NCBI RefSeq assembly: GCF_026126425.1
Contig: NZ_JAFMPW010000013.1
Coordinates: forward strand, 1 to 64,000
DNA from: Muriicola sp. Z0-33
GTDB lineage: Bacteria > Bacteroidota > Bacteroidia > Flavobacteriales > Flavobacteriaceae
DNA: 64,000 nt
Direction: 5' to 3'
Positions 28,959 through 37,147 of the stretch are shown here, piece by piece (the stretch's first letter is position 1; every line of letters begins with the position of its first letter). The notes under the pieces are model-generated. The model was given only the letters and a program-made list of their open reading frames with translations, was not told the origin of the DNA and searched no databases. A program made the position numbers and the translations under genes.

Positions 28959-30665
28959 TTAAATATTAAGTTTTTTCAATTCTTCAACTGCATGATTCGC
29001 TGCCCTTGCCGTTATGGCCATATAGGTAAGTGATGGATTTACACAGGAAGATGATGTCATACAGGCACCATCGGTAACAAAAACATTATTAGCTCCGTGC
29101 ACCTGATTAGTTCCATTGAGCACTGAGGTTCTTGGATCACGACCCATTCTTGCTGTACCCATTTCGTGGATGCCATAGCCAGGTTCATGTTCGTTATCAA
29201 AACCTACAATTTCTTTTACTCCAGTTCTTTCGAGCATTTCTACGGCATCTTCTTTAATCTGCCGGTTCAGAGCCTTTTCATTTTCCTTAAACTCGCAATC
29301 AATGGCCAGAGTAGGCTGCCCCCATTTATCCAGGTTATTTTTATCTAATGAAACTTTATTATCATGATACGGTAAGCACTCAGAAAATCCGGTGATAAAA
29401 AATTCCCATGGACCCGGCTTCATAATGCTATCCTTATAATCAGCACCAAATTCTTCCCTATTGGCTGCCTGAGAAATGCCGGCGCGTCCTCCACCACCCT
29501 GAAAGCCAAAACCACGAATAAATTTGTCGGATTTGGTATTATCATCAATATTGACATACCTGGGTATATAGATGCCGTTGGGCCTTCTTCCTTTGTAATA
29601 CTTGTCTTCAAAACCTTCCACTTTTCCCATTGCGCCAATCCTATAGGTATGATCCATAAGATTATGACCAAGTTCGCCGCTGTCATTTCCCAATCCATTT
29701 TGGAACCTCCCAGAAGTAGAATTTAGAAGAATCTGTGTGCTACTTAGCGTGGAGGCATTGCAAAAAATAATTTTTGAGTTAAATTCAAAAGTTTCATTGG
29801 TTTCGGCATCTATTATTCGCACCCCTGTGGCTTTGCCCTTTTTGTCGTCATAAACAATAGATTGTGCAATAGAATAGGGTCTTATTGTTAAATTACCTGT
29901 AGCACTAGCCGCGGGTAAGGTAACGGCATTACTACTAAAATATGCCCCATATGGGCATCCCCTACTGCAGCGGTTTCTGTATTGGCATTGGCCTCTTCCA
30001 TTCAGGGGTTTGGTAAGATGTGCCACCCGGCCAATAATCAGGTGTCTACCAGGAAATTCTTTTTCAATTCGACTTTTTAGGTGCTTTTCGACACAATTTA
30101 GCTCCATTGGCGGCAAAAAATGACTATCCGGCAATTGTGGCAGGCCAAGGGCTTCCCCACTTATCCCGGCAAACTTTTCTACGTACTCATACCAAGGAGC
30201 TATATCCTTATAGCGGATCGGCCAATCTATCCCATGCCCATCTTTGGCATTTGCCTCAAAATCCAGGTCGCTCCATCGATAAGTTTGCTTACCCCATAAC
30301 AGCGACCTACCGCCCATTTGATGACCTCTCATCCAAAGAAATGGTTTAACTTCTGTATAAGGATTTTCTTCATCGTTGGCCCAAAAATGTTCGGTATCAG
30401 AACCGATAAAACCTGATCGTATTCCTTTATAGTGGCGCTTCTTCTCTTCCGGAGTTAAACCTCCTCTTAATTCAGTATCCCAGGGATCGAGGTTCATTGT
30501 TGGATAATCTTTAAGGTGTTCCACAATAGGTCCACGTTCAAGGACCAAAGTTTTAAGCCCCTTTTCGCAAAGCTCCTTTGCCGCCCATCCCCCACTTATA
30601 CCCGATCCTATAACAATAGCGTCATAGGTCATTTGCGTTTTCGCATCAATATTAAAGTTGGCCAT
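28959..30665 (-). CDS. GMC-family FAD oxidoreductase, catalytic subunit
   Basis: The protein has 568 residues from MANFNIDAK; the frame has another ATG 24 nt upstream, and I could not decide firmly between them. The FAD Rossmann motif is YDAIVIGSGISGG. The C-terminal active site has HEMGTARMG and CVNPSLTYMAI. A Cys-rich insert, C-x5-C-x3-C in CQYRNRCSRGCPYG, resembles the iron-sulfur-binding part of FAD glucose dehydrogenases. It has no signal of its own and presumably travels with the small subunit by Tat. The sugar or polyol substrate is unknown. Confidence 0.9.
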   Translation of the reverse strand: MANFNIDAKTQMTYDAIVIGSGISGGWAAKELCEKGLKTLVLERGPIVEHLKDYPTMNLDPWDTELRGGLTPEEKKRHYKGIRSGFIGSDTEHFWANDEENPYTEVKPFLWMRGHQMGGRSLLWGKQTYRWSDLDFEANAKDGHGIDWPIRYKDIAPWYEYVEKFAGISGEALGLPQLPDSHFLPPMELNCVEKHLKSRIEKEFPGRHLIIGRVAHLTKPLNGRGQCQYRNRCSRGCPYGAYFSSNAVTLPAASATGNLTIRPYSIAQSIVYDDKKGKATGVRIIDAETNETFEFNSKIIFCNASTLSSTQILLNSTSGRFQNGLGNDSGELGHNLMDHTYRIGAMGKVEGFEDKYYKGRRPNGIYIPRYVNIDDNTKSDKFIRGFGFQGGGGRAGISQAANREEFGADYKDSIMKPGPWEFFITGFSECLPYHDNKVSLDKNNLDKWGQPTLAIDCEFKENEKALNRQIKEDAVEMLERTGVKEIVGFDNEHEPGYGIHEMGTARMGRDPRTSVLNGTNQVHGANNVFVTDGACMTSSSCVNPSLTYMAITARAANHAVEELKKLNI

Positions 30666-30921
30666 ACTCTCTGAATTGTAGCCATCCAAGATATATATTT
30701 AATATCATGGTTGCAAAAAAAGGAAGACATGATTAGCATATTCTATCCTTGCCTAAAATCCTTTGCATAAGATATTTTAGCATCACTAATGGCAATGTCA
30801 TATACCATAAAATTGTCATTAGTTAAAGGTATTGATCTGCCAATCAGCGAAGTGTTAAATTAAACTCATAAAAAATTGTATCTTTAATAGCAACCTAAAT
30901 ATTAAATAAAAAACCAACAAA

Positions 30922-31494
30922 ATGAAAAAACAATTATTTAGTCTGATTGTCCTGGCACTTCTTGTGCTGGCAGGCTGCAAAGAAGCAGCCACTATGGAGG
31001 AAACTGAAACTACCGAACAAGCTGCCCCTGACACCGCGGATTACGACAAAAAAGTAGCGGTGATCCGTGCTTTTTTTAAGGCACATTGTGATGAGGATCT
31101 GGAGGCTCAAAGCGCCATACTTTCCGATACTATGAAATGGAGCCCGCCTGACTATAACGGGAACAAATGGTTAGGAAAAGAAGAGCTATTAGCAGCCTTA
31201 AAAGGTTACCATGATGGATTTGAAAACATAAAATATCACGAGGGAATAGTGATGCCAGATTCCACGGCTAACGGCTTCTGGTCCGGATCGGTTTTCCCTG
31301 GTTCTAATGCTACGGCAAGCGCAGGTGTGATCAGGGTTTATGGCACCTGGACAGCCACGCATAGTGAAAGCGGGAAAGAAATTGGTGTGAAATTTTTTAA
31401 CCTGAGTAGCATTAATGAGGATGGGAAAATTGTACAAAGCTCAGACTATTTTGACGTAAATGGCCTGGCAGCACAAATAGCGGCAGAGGAATAG
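30922..31494 (+). CDS. NTF2-like (SnoaL-type) lipoprotein
   Basis: The protein has 190 residues. The lipobox LVLAGC places the lipidated Cys near residue 19. An acidic linker (MEETETTEQAAPDT) is followed by a SnoaL-like domain from DKKVAVIRAFFKAHCDEDL to the C-terminus, with an aromatic pocket (MKWSPPDYNGNKW). It is a surface or periplasmic protein of unknown ligand, transcribed alone with a strong terminator. It lies divergent from the GMC operon. Confidence 0.82.
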   Translation: MKKQLFSLIVLALLVLAGCKEAATMEETETTEQAAPDTADYDKKVAVIRAFFKAHCDEDLEAQSAILSDTMKWSPPDYNGNKWLGKEELLAALKGYHDGFENIKYHEGIVMPDSTANGFWSGSVFPGSNATASAGVIRVYGTWTATHSESGKEIGVKFFNLSSINEDGKIVQSSDYFDVNGLAAQIAAEE

Positions 31495-31511
31495 AGTTAT
31501 GATTTTTAAAT

Positions 31512-31540
31512 AAAAAGGTGGCCTAATGGCCACCTTTTTT
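31512..31540. terminator. Strong hairpin terminator
   Basis: A 12-bp perfect stem AAAAAGGTGGCC / GGCCACCTTTTT with a 4-nt loop and T6. It is symmetric enough to serve the convergent minus-strand cupin gene too. Confidence 0.92.
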
Positions 31541-31617
31541 ATTACTATATCTGCTTAGTTAGCCCTCTGGTTCCTATTGAAACTCATCCCGGTCTCTCTA
31601 TCAGGATAGCGCACTAT

Positions 31618-32052
31618 TTAAACCTGGATATGCATGTCATAATCGGCTGCGGTCTTAATCACCTCCTGAATTAAATGAGGAGCAACTGATTTGTGTACCG
31701 CATCGGTCTCATCTGCCGGAACGCCCATTTTTTCAAAGAACTCCCTAAATCCTTTTGGGCTGTGAATATTAACCCATTTACAGGGTTGATCACTGGAATT
31801 ACTGAAGGTATGAACAGTTTTGGGGGGAATATCTACAGATTCACCGGCCTTTACTTTTAGTAGTTCACCATTGACCATAAAATCCATTTCCCCGTCTATG
31901 ATGAGAAAAGATTCTTTATAACTATTATGTGAATGTGGGGGTGGTCCCTGCACTTTAGGAGGAGTTTCACCAAGAGCTAAATCGTAATCACCGGAGGTGA
32001 AATAGGGTGTAACCTTGTGTCCAAGTACCCATTTGGAAGTTGATTGTATCAT
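31618..32052 (-). CDS. Cupin-domain protein
   Basis: The protein has 144 residues from MIQSTSKW. A GTG 21 nt upstream would also be in frame but lies inside the operator. The cupin motif 1 is PPPHSHNSYKESFLIIDGE (metal ligands His, His, Glu) and motif 2 is PPKTVHTFSNS. It is probably a small metal-dependent enzyme or ligand-binding protein; I cannot name the substrate. It is transcribed divergently from a TetR regulator and shares two matching operators with it, so it is very likely that regulator's target. Confidence 0.87.
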   Translation of the reverse strand: MIQSTSKWVLGHKVTPYFTSGDYDLALGETPPKVQGPPPHSHNSYKESFLIIDGEMDFMVNGELLKVKAGESVDIPPKTVHTFSNSSDQPCKWVNIHSPKGFREFFEKMGVPADETDAVHKSVAPHLIQEVIKTAADYDMHIQV

Positions 32053-32056
32053 TTTA

Positions 32057-32072
32057 TGAGATTTTAGTCTCA
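32057..32072. promoter_or_regulatory. Operator 1 for the TetR/cupin pair
   Basis: TGAGATTTTAGTCTCA has 5-bp palindromic arms. It sits between the cupin -7 box and its ATG, so a bound repressor would block initiation. It matches operator 2 in its arms. Confidence 0.7.
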
Positions 32073-32102
32073 CAAATGTAATTGGAAGTTTTGAATTATC
32101 AA
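32073..32102 (-). promoter_or_regulatory. Promoter of the cupin gene
   Basis: On the minus strand TTG (32102-32100), a 19-nt spacer and TACATTTG (32080-32073) match the Bacteroidota consensus fully. The predicted start lies inside operator 1. Confidence 0.8.
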
Positions 32103-32120
32103 AATTTTATAAGACATTTG
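32091..32120 (+). promoter_or_regulatory. Promoter of the TetR gene
   Basis: TTG (32091-32093), 19 nt, and GACATTTG (32113-32120), one base off TAnnTTTG. The -7 box ends 4 nt before the ATG, so the mRNA would be leaderless. It overlaps the cupin promoter on the other strand. Confidence 0.6.
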
Positions 32121-32125
32121 TCTCA
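32110..32125. promoter_or_regulatory. Operator 2 for the TetR/cupin pair
   Basis: TAAGACATTTGTCTCA is the near-palindromic partner of operator 1, 53 bp away centre to centre. It covers the TetR -7 box and start codon, as expected for autorepression. Confidence 0.7.
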
Positions 32126-32730
32126 TGAAGGATGAATATACAAGTACAGGAAGAAAACTACAAAAACTCAAGACCAGGAAAAATATTCTTTCCAGTGCTC
32201 AGAAACTTCTTGCCAAAGGAAGCCACTTTACCCTGGAAGATGTGGCCGAAGATGCCTCTATTTCCCGTGCGACAATTTATCGGTATTATTCTAATGTAGA
32301 AGTGCTTTCGGCCGAAGCCGGACTCGACCTTAATACCAAAAGTCCGGATGCTATCTACAAGGAATTACAGGATCAGGACTTGCAGGCTGTCATTCTTGGA
32401 ATTCAGGATTATTTTAATCAATTGGCTCTTGACAATGAGCAGGCTTTTAGAAAATACCTAAGCGTTGTCCTGACTTCAACGGCGGAAACCAGACAAAGGG
32501 GAGCAAGAAGGACCAAAACCCTTGACCTGGCCCTGTCTGAAAACCATGGTTCACTCAACCAATTAGAGATAGAAAACCTGAACCATATTGCTACCATCCT
32601 GATGGGCATTGAACCTCTTATTGTAAGCAAAGATGTTTGCCGTTTAAACAATACAGAATCCCTTGAATTACTAAAATGGGGCTTGCAAATGATATTAAAA
32701 GGAATACTTTCAGCAAAGCATACTTCCTAA
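32125..32730 (+). CDS. TetR/AcrR-family repressor
   Basis: The protein has 201 residues. The N-terminal helix-turn-helix is clear: KTRKNILSSAQKLLAKG, FTLEDVAEDASISRATIYRYYSN. The C-terminal ~140 residues are a helical ligand-binding domain. It probably binds the two TGAGA-N6-TCTCA-like sites between itself and the cupin gene, repressing both until a ligand binds; the ligand may be the cupin protein's substrate. Confidence 0.92.
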   Translation: MKDEYTSTGRKLQKLKTRKNILSSAQKLLAKGSHFTLEDVAEDASISRATIYRYYSNVEVLSAEAGLDLNTKSPDAIYKELQDQDLQAVILGIQDYFNQLALDNEQAFRKYLSVVLTSTAETRQRGARRTKTLDLALSENHGSLNQLEIENLNHIATILMGIEPLIVSKDVCRLNNTESLELLKWGLQMILKGILSAKHTS

Positions 32731-32905
32731 TCGTTATTGGCGGGATGAAACAGTAGCCGATTTTAACTTTTAGCCAAATATATCAGAAAAAGATAGCAGA
32801 CCACTACTATCCCGTCAAACGATAACATTAGCTTAAATTTTGTAATTTTAAATAGGCTGTATGCTACAGTCGTCTTCTGGAATTGTTTAAAATTTGATCG
32901 TTGCT

Positions 32906-33361
32906 ATGCTCCGTGGTTCCAAAAAACTGATATTATTGCTATTAGTGATTCCGTTAGGACTGTCATTGTATGGGCAAGAATTAACCGTGGAGATTGCAAA
33001 TAATATTAAGTACGGACGCACCCAAAATTTGACGCAATTTACGACAGCGGAGAAAATTAACGGCTGCCTCAGCGTAAAAGACAGCAAAAAATATGGTTTT
33101 CTGGCCATCAGCATCAAGTTAAAATCTATGAAAGCATTACAGTTTTTTGTAGACAATGGAGCCGATGTTGAGCAAGTGTGCGCAGATAAAACTCCCTTGA
33201 TGTATGCCGCAAAATACGGGCAATTTGAAATGGTTAAATATTTGGTAGAAAGCGGAGCCGATCCTGATACCTCAATTCGCGGCTACCGGGCAATTAATTA
33301 CGCCAGAAGATACCATCATCCCGAAATAGCAAGGTACCTGAAGAAGCAAAAATATAATTAA
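32906..33361 (+). CDS. Secreted ankyrin-repeat protein
   Basis: The protein has 151 residues from MLRGSKKLILLLL; a TTG 12 nt upstream is less likely. The signal peptide is cleaved near LYGQ. Ankyrin repeats run from about residue 60: MKALQFFVDNGADVE, KTPLMYAAKYGQFEMVKYLVESGADPD and a degenerate third. It resembles the minus-strand protein at 10725-11117 in size and build but not closely in sequence. It is probably a periplasmic binding module. Confidence 0.83.
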   Translation: MLRGSKKLILLLLVIPLGLSLYGQELTVEIANNIKYGRTQNLTQFTTAEKINGCLSVKDSKKYGFLAISIKLKSMKALQFFVDNGADVEQVCADKTPLMYAAKYGQFEMVKYLVESGADPDTSIRGYRAINYARRYHHPEIARYLKKQKYN

Positions 33362-33386
33362 TGAGTAAGCACTAACCTTATCTAAA

Positions 33387-33734
33387 ATGGAACTGGAAAA
33401 TAACCATATCAATTATGTGGAGTTTAAGGCAAAGGACCTGGAAACTGTTAAGCAATTCTACCAGAAATGTTTTGGATGGAAATTTACGGATTATGGCCCT
33501 ACATATGTGTCCTTTGCAGAAAGTGGACTATATGGCGGATTTGAAAGATCTGACCAGCAAGTAGTAAATGGAGCATTGATTGTTTTGTATCATCAGGAAT
33601 TGGAAACCGTGCAAAACAAAATTATAGCAGCTGGTGGTAAGGTTGTAAAAGATATATTCTCCTTCCCGGGAGGTCACAGATTTCATTTTACAGACCCAGC
33701 AGGGAATGAACTTGCAGTCTGGTCCGATAAATAA
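33387..33734 (+). CDS. VOC-superfamily (glyoxalase-like) protein
   Basis: The protein has 115 residues, a single VOC chain with two beta-alpha-beta-beta-beta modules: NHINYVEFKAKDLETVKQFY and HRFHFTDPAGNELAVWS. Metal-ligand candidates are the first His and the last Glu. It is a cytoplasmic dimer by family; the substrate is unknown. The Gfo/Idh/MocA gene starts 6 nt later, so they are probably cotranscribed. Confidence 0.87.
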   Translation: MELENNHINYVEFKAKDLETVKQFYQKCFGWKFTDYGPTYVSFAESGLYGGFERSDQQVVNGALIVLYHQELETVQNKIIAAGGKVVKDIFSFPGGHRFHFTDPAGNELAVWSDK

Positions 33735-33740
33735 TATTGC

Positions 33741-34763
33741 ATGTCTGAAAAAATTAACCTTTGTATCGTCGGGCTTGGCCGGGCCGGAAGATTTCATCTC
33801 CAGGCAATTAAAAAGTTAGATTCCTGCTCCCTGAAATATGTTGTTGATCCGGGAATTGCTGAGAATGACGAGCTGGTCAGCAGCAACAATTTCACCTTGT
33901 TAAGTGAAATTACCCCGGCACTTTCTGATACACAGCTCAATGGTGTTATCGTCTCTGCCCCTACCCAATTTCACTATGAAATTATTTGCCGGGCCCTGCA
34001 AGCCGGGAAGCATGTTTTTACGGAAAAGCCCCTTGGGAAAACTGCCACTGAAATCAAAACTTGTTTTGATCTGGCTAAAGAAAAAGGTCTTTCGCTATAC
34101 CTGGGTTTTCAGCGCCGTTATGACACCAATTTTATCGCTTTAAAGAAAAGCCTAGAAACAATTGGACAGGTACGAACAATAAAAATGAGCTCTAGAGACA
34201 ATCCCAAACCATCGCTGGATTATTTAAAAATATCCGGAAATATATTCCATGATATGCTGATTCACGACTTTGACATGCTACAATTTTTGCTGGGAGATAA
34301 AGTTCCTGTGGCAGTATCTGCCTTTGGCCATGCTTACGACCCTGAAATAAAAAAAATACCCGACTTCGATACCGTCCTGGTGACCCTGAAGTTTGATGAT
34401 GGCCTTATCTGTGCAATTGATACCAGCCGCATAGCCGAATACGGTTATGATCAAAGGATAGAACTCTTTGCCGAAAAGGGAATGGCAATAGCAGAAAATC
34501 AAAAAAATAATACCGTAGAAGTACACACCAAAAAAGGGAGCTTTTTGACCCCCATAAATTACTCTTTTCCAACTCGTTACAAAGACGCCTACAGTGCTGA
34601 AATTGCAGATTTTGTAGCCGCAATTCCAAAAGAGAATAGTGTTAATGTTTCAAAAAGACAATGTTTGATAGGCCATTTAATTGCCCAAGCCGCCTATAAC
34701 TCAGCAATCACAAATAGCGTAATCGACTTTAAAAAAGAATATGCCGGGATTATCGACGATTAA
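33741..34763 (+). CDS. Gfo/Idh/MocA-family NAD(P) oxidoreductase
   Basis: The protein has 340 residues. The N-terminal Rossmann domain has IVGLGRAGRFHLQAI; the TEKPLGKT motif carries the catalytic-site Lys, and GNIFHDMLIHDFDMLQFLLG is the C-terminal-domain motif with the conserved Asp and His. It is closest in style to inositol 2-dehydrogenases, but sugar specificity cannot be read from sequence. It follows a VOC gene in an apparent operon. Confidence 0.9.
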   Translation: MSEKINLCIVGLGRAGRFHLQAIKKLDSCSLKYVVDPGIAENDELVSSNNFTLLSEITPALSDTQLNGVIVSAPTQFHYEIICRALQAGKHVFTEKPLGKTATEIKTCFDLAKEKGLSLYLGFQRRYDTNFIALKKSLETIGQVRTIKMSSRDNPKPSLDYLKISGNIFHDMLIHDFDMLQFLLGDKVPVAVSAFGHAYDPEIKKIPDFDTVLVTLKFDDGLICAIDTSRIAEYGYDQRIELFAEKGMAIAENQKNNTVEVHTKKGSFLTPINYSFPTRYKDAYSAEIADFVAAIPKENSVNVSKRQCLIGHLIAQAAYNSAITNSVIDFKKEYAGIIDD

Positions 34764-34800
34764 ATAATAAATACCGGGAGAAAAGGTAAATACTACATTT

Positions 34801-35178
34801 ATGCAATTAGAAAAGAACAAGGAAAACGCAATTGCTTTTTATAAAATGGCCTATGAAGGCCATCCGAAAGAAGCATCTGAACGCTACGTAGGATCAGAGT
34901 ATATTCAGCATAACCCCCTGGTAGGAGATGGTATTGGCCCTTTTGTTGATTATTTTGAACGTATGGCCAAAGAATATCCAAACAAATCTATATCGTTTGT
35001 CAGAGCCATAGCGGAGGACGATTTGGTGGCCCTCCATACCCATCAAATCTGGCCGGGAGGCATAGAATATGTTACCATGGATTTCTTTAGGTTTGATCAG
35101 CATGGCAAGATAGTGGAGCACTGGGATGCAATGCAGGAGATTCCGGCAACTTCAGCAAATAGCAATACCATGTATTAA
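34801..35178 (+). CDS. SnoaL-like polyketide-cyclase-family protein
   Basis: The protein has 125 residues with no signal, so it is cytoplasmic. It has one NTF2-like domain: NAIAFYKMAYEGHPKEA, IQHNPLVGDGIGPFVDYF and the C-terminal FRFDQHGKIVEHWDAMQEI that is typical of the SnoaL group. Thirty-seven nt separate it from the Gfo/Idh/MocA gene. The substrate is unknown. Confidence 0.87.
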   Translation: MQLEKNKENAIAFYKMAYEGHPKEASERYVGSEYIQHNPLVGDGIGPFVDYFERMAKEYPNKSISFVRAIAEDDLVALHTHQIWPGGIEYVTMDFFRFDQHGKIVEHWDAMQEIPATSANSNTMY

Positions 35179-35281
35179 TTCATCGTACTTCTTTCTTATG
35201 TACATAGAATGCAAAAGAAAAGAAGTTCGGAATCTCGGCTGAAGACATATTTATATTTAAAGGTTTAAAACATTGGGAAGT

Positions 35282-35833
35282 ATGGCTTTCTTTAAATCTG
35301 CTCGTGAACGCAAACTCTGGCTTTTGGCCCTGGCAGTTCTGGTGGCAATCTATGCCACCGTTGGGCTTGGAAGGACGCTCGCCGGGGTGATGCGAGACAG
35401 GGGAATACTTTCTGACAGTATCTGGATAGGAATCTTTCTGGTAGCGGCTACTGTTGTGGCCCACGGGCTTAAACTGCGCCCTGCAAGAATTGAACTGGCA
35501 GCCTGGCTGGGTATTGCCGCAGCCTATTTTTTTATACTGATAAGAATGGGCATTCCTGAAGAACGCAGTCACCTGATTGAGTACAGCGTCTTGGCGGTAT
35601 TTATCTATGAGGCCCTTAGAGAACGTAAAAAGAAGGGTGGAAAGGTTCCTTATCCTGCCATAATTGCCTGGTTGGCTACTGCCCTATTCGGAGTCATTGA
35701 TGAATGCATCCAAGCCTTAATTCCTGATAGGGTATTTGACCTGGCAGATATAGCATTTAATGCTTTTGCCGGTTTTCTGGCCATAACTTCCAGCCTGATA
35801 TTGAGCTGGATACGTGGCTTAGTTGCTAAGTAA
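35282..35833 (+). CDS. VanZ-family membrane protein
   Basis: The protein has 183 residues from MAFFKSARE (an in-frame TTG nine bases upstream is less likely). Four or five transmembrane helices are predicted. The VanZ pattern is visible in HLIEYSVLAVFIYEAL (about residues 97-112) and LFGVIDECIQALIPDRVFDLADIAFNAFAG (shown in parts: GVIDECIQ, RVFDLADI). VanZ contributes low-level teicoplanin resistance in enterococci; the role in Bacteroidota is unknown. Confidence 0.87.
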   Translation: MAFFKSARERKLWLLALAVLVAIYATVGLGRTLAGVMRDRGILSDSIWIGIFLVAATVVAHGLKLRPARIELAAWLGIAAAYFFILIRMGIPEERSHLIEYSVLAVFIYEALRERKKKGGKVPYPAIIAWLATALFGVIDECIQALIPDRVFDLADIAFNAFAGFLAITSSLILSWIRGLVAK

Positions 35834-35874
35834 TATCCCATAATAAATATATGACCAACTTTCAAAAATAAAAT

Positions 35875-35905
35875 TTGCGTAACCAAACGATTACGCTTAT
35901 ATTTG
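35875..35905 (+). promoter_or_regulatory. Promoter of the ArsR-AHSA1-DUF1059 unit
   Basis: TTG (35875-35877), a 20-nt spacer and TATATTTG (35898-35905) match the Bacteroidota consensus. One operator fills the spacer and another starts at the end of the -7 box. Confidence 0.78.
35879..35894. promoter_or_regulatory. ArsR operator 1
   Basis: GTAACCAAACGATTAC lies within a longer palindrome GCGTAA-N8-TTACGC (35877-35896), in the promoter spacer. It matches the reverse complement of operator 2 at 14 of 16 bases. Confidence 0.72.
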
Positions 35906-35920
35906 TAACCGTTTAGTTAC
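35905..35920. promoter_or_regulatory. ArsR operator 2
   Basis: GTAACCGTTTAGTTAC, part of the palindrome TGTAAC-N6-GTTACA (35904-35921), immediately downstream of the -7 box. It lies 26 bp from operator 1, centre to centre. Confidence 0.72.
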
Positions 35921-35928
35921 ATAAAGAC

Positions 35929-36258
35929 ATGAGAAGAGATGTTTTTCAAGCCATAGCAGATCCTGTAAGAAGAGACATAATTAAACTCCTGGCTAAAGAA
36001 AGCCGCACTGTAAATGCGGTTGCCGAAAAGTTTGAAGTGAGTCGGCCTGCTATTTCCAAACATTTAAAAATACTAGAAGAGTGCGATATAATAGAAATTC
36101 ATAAAAAGGGAAGGGAACGATTTTGCGAAATACAGCCCAGAAAATTAATCCCGGCATTTATTTGGATAGAACAATATCGAAATTTATGGGAAGAGCAACT
36201 AGACTCCTTTGAAGATCATTTGAAATCATTAAAAACTAAATACAATAAAGATGAGTAA
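35929..36258 (+). CDS. ArsR-family helix-turn-helix regulator
   Basis: The protein has 109 residues. The winged helix is clear: DVFQAIADPVRRDIIKLL, VNAVAEKFEVSRPAISKHLKIL and a basic wing with HKKGRERFCEI. No metal-binding Cys pair of classical ArsR/SmtB sensors is present. It belongs to the subgroup that is cotranscribed with AHSA1 proteins. Its stop overlaps the next gene by 8 nt. It probably represses its own operon through the two GTAACyAAACGrTTAC sites. Confidence 0.92.
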   Translation: MRRDVFQAIADPVRRDIIKLLAKESRTVNAVAEKFEVSRPAISKHLKILEECDIIEIHKKGRERFCEIQPRKLIPAFIWIEQYRNLWEEQLDSFEDHLKSLKTKYNKDE

Positions 36259-36709
36259 TAAAGACAACCGAACTTTAACCCTGGAACGCACATTTGACGC
36301 TCCCATAAAATTGGTCTGGGAAGCCTGGACCCAACCAGAGCATATTGCCGCCTGGTGGGGACCTAAAGGCATGAAGACAGAAGTAGTTGAACATAATTTT
36401 GAAGTTGGTGGCAAATGGAAATATGTAATGCTAATGCCAGACGGAAACGAGTTTATCGGGGAAGGGGAATATTCAGAAATAGAAGAATTAAAGAAAATTA
36501 TCACCTCTGCTAATTTCAGACCCATGACCGTCGGGGTAGAATTACAAGTGTTTTTAGAGGAAATAAATGATAAAACAAAATTTGTGTTTAAAGTGGTGCA
36601 CGAAACCGAAGCATACTGCAGACAACAAGAAGAAATGGGCTTTTACAACGGTTGGGCTTCTACTTTTGACCGACTTCAGGACCACCTCACAACTGTTGCC
36701 GGCAATTAG
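36251..36709 (+). CDS. SRPBCC / AHSA1-domain protein
   Basis: The protein has 152 residues. It has the START-like helix-grip fold of the AHSA1 group: LTLERTFDAPIKLVWEAWTQ, AAWWGPKGM, EVGGKWKYVM and the C-terminal GFYNGWASTFDRLQDHL. These bind hydrophobic ligands in a deep cavity. Its start overlaps the ArsR stop, so the two are translationally coupled; the regulator-plus-START pairing is common in bacteria, the ligand unknown. Confidence 0.93.
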   Translation: MSNKDNRTLTLERTFDAPIKLVWEAWTQPEHIAAWWGPKGMKTEVVEHNFEVGGKWKYVMLMPDGNEFIGEGEYSEIEELKKIITSANFRPMTVGVELQVFLEEINDKTKFVFKVVHETEAYCRQQEEMGFYNGWASTFDRLQDHLTTVAGN

Positions 36710-36753
36710 TAATCAAATGGTATTCTAACTAAATAACAATTAAATAGTGAATT

Positions 36754-36993
36754 ATGAAAACAATGACCTGTAACCAATTAGGTGGAGCTTGTGATATGGC
36801 ATTTAGCGCCAATTCCTTTGAAGAGATTTCTGAGATGAGCAAGAACCACGCCATGGAAATGTTTCAAAAAGGAGATAAAGCACATCTGGATGCAATGCAA
36901 AATATGAAGGAACTCATGAAATCTCCAGATGCTGTTCAAAAGTGGTTTCAGGAGAAGCGAGATGCTTTTGACGCCATGCCTGAAAACAAATAG
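36754..36993 (+). CDS. DUF1059-type small protein
   Basis: The protein has 79 residues. The N-terminus has MTCNQLGGACDMAFSANSFEE, with the two conserved Cys of DUF1059, followed by a helical segment (SKNHAMEMFQKGDKAHLDAM). It lies 44 nt after the AHSA1 gene and often accompanies that module. The function is unknown; a Cys-pair metal or redox role is possible. Confidence 0.85.
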   Translation: MKTMTCNQLGGACDMAFSANSFEEISEMSKNHAMEMFQKGDKAHLDAMQNMKELMKSPDAVQKWFQEKRDAFDAMPENK

Positions 36994-37147
36994 GCAACCT
37001 GGCTTCTTATATGAAAAGCCCTAACTTAACAGCTTTTTAAAGAGTTTCTGATTGGTGCTTATCATCATTTTATAAATTAAAAACTAAGCAGTTTACCACT
37101 GAGTGATAGGATAATCTGCTTTAAGATTCAACTTCTAAAATGGAACA

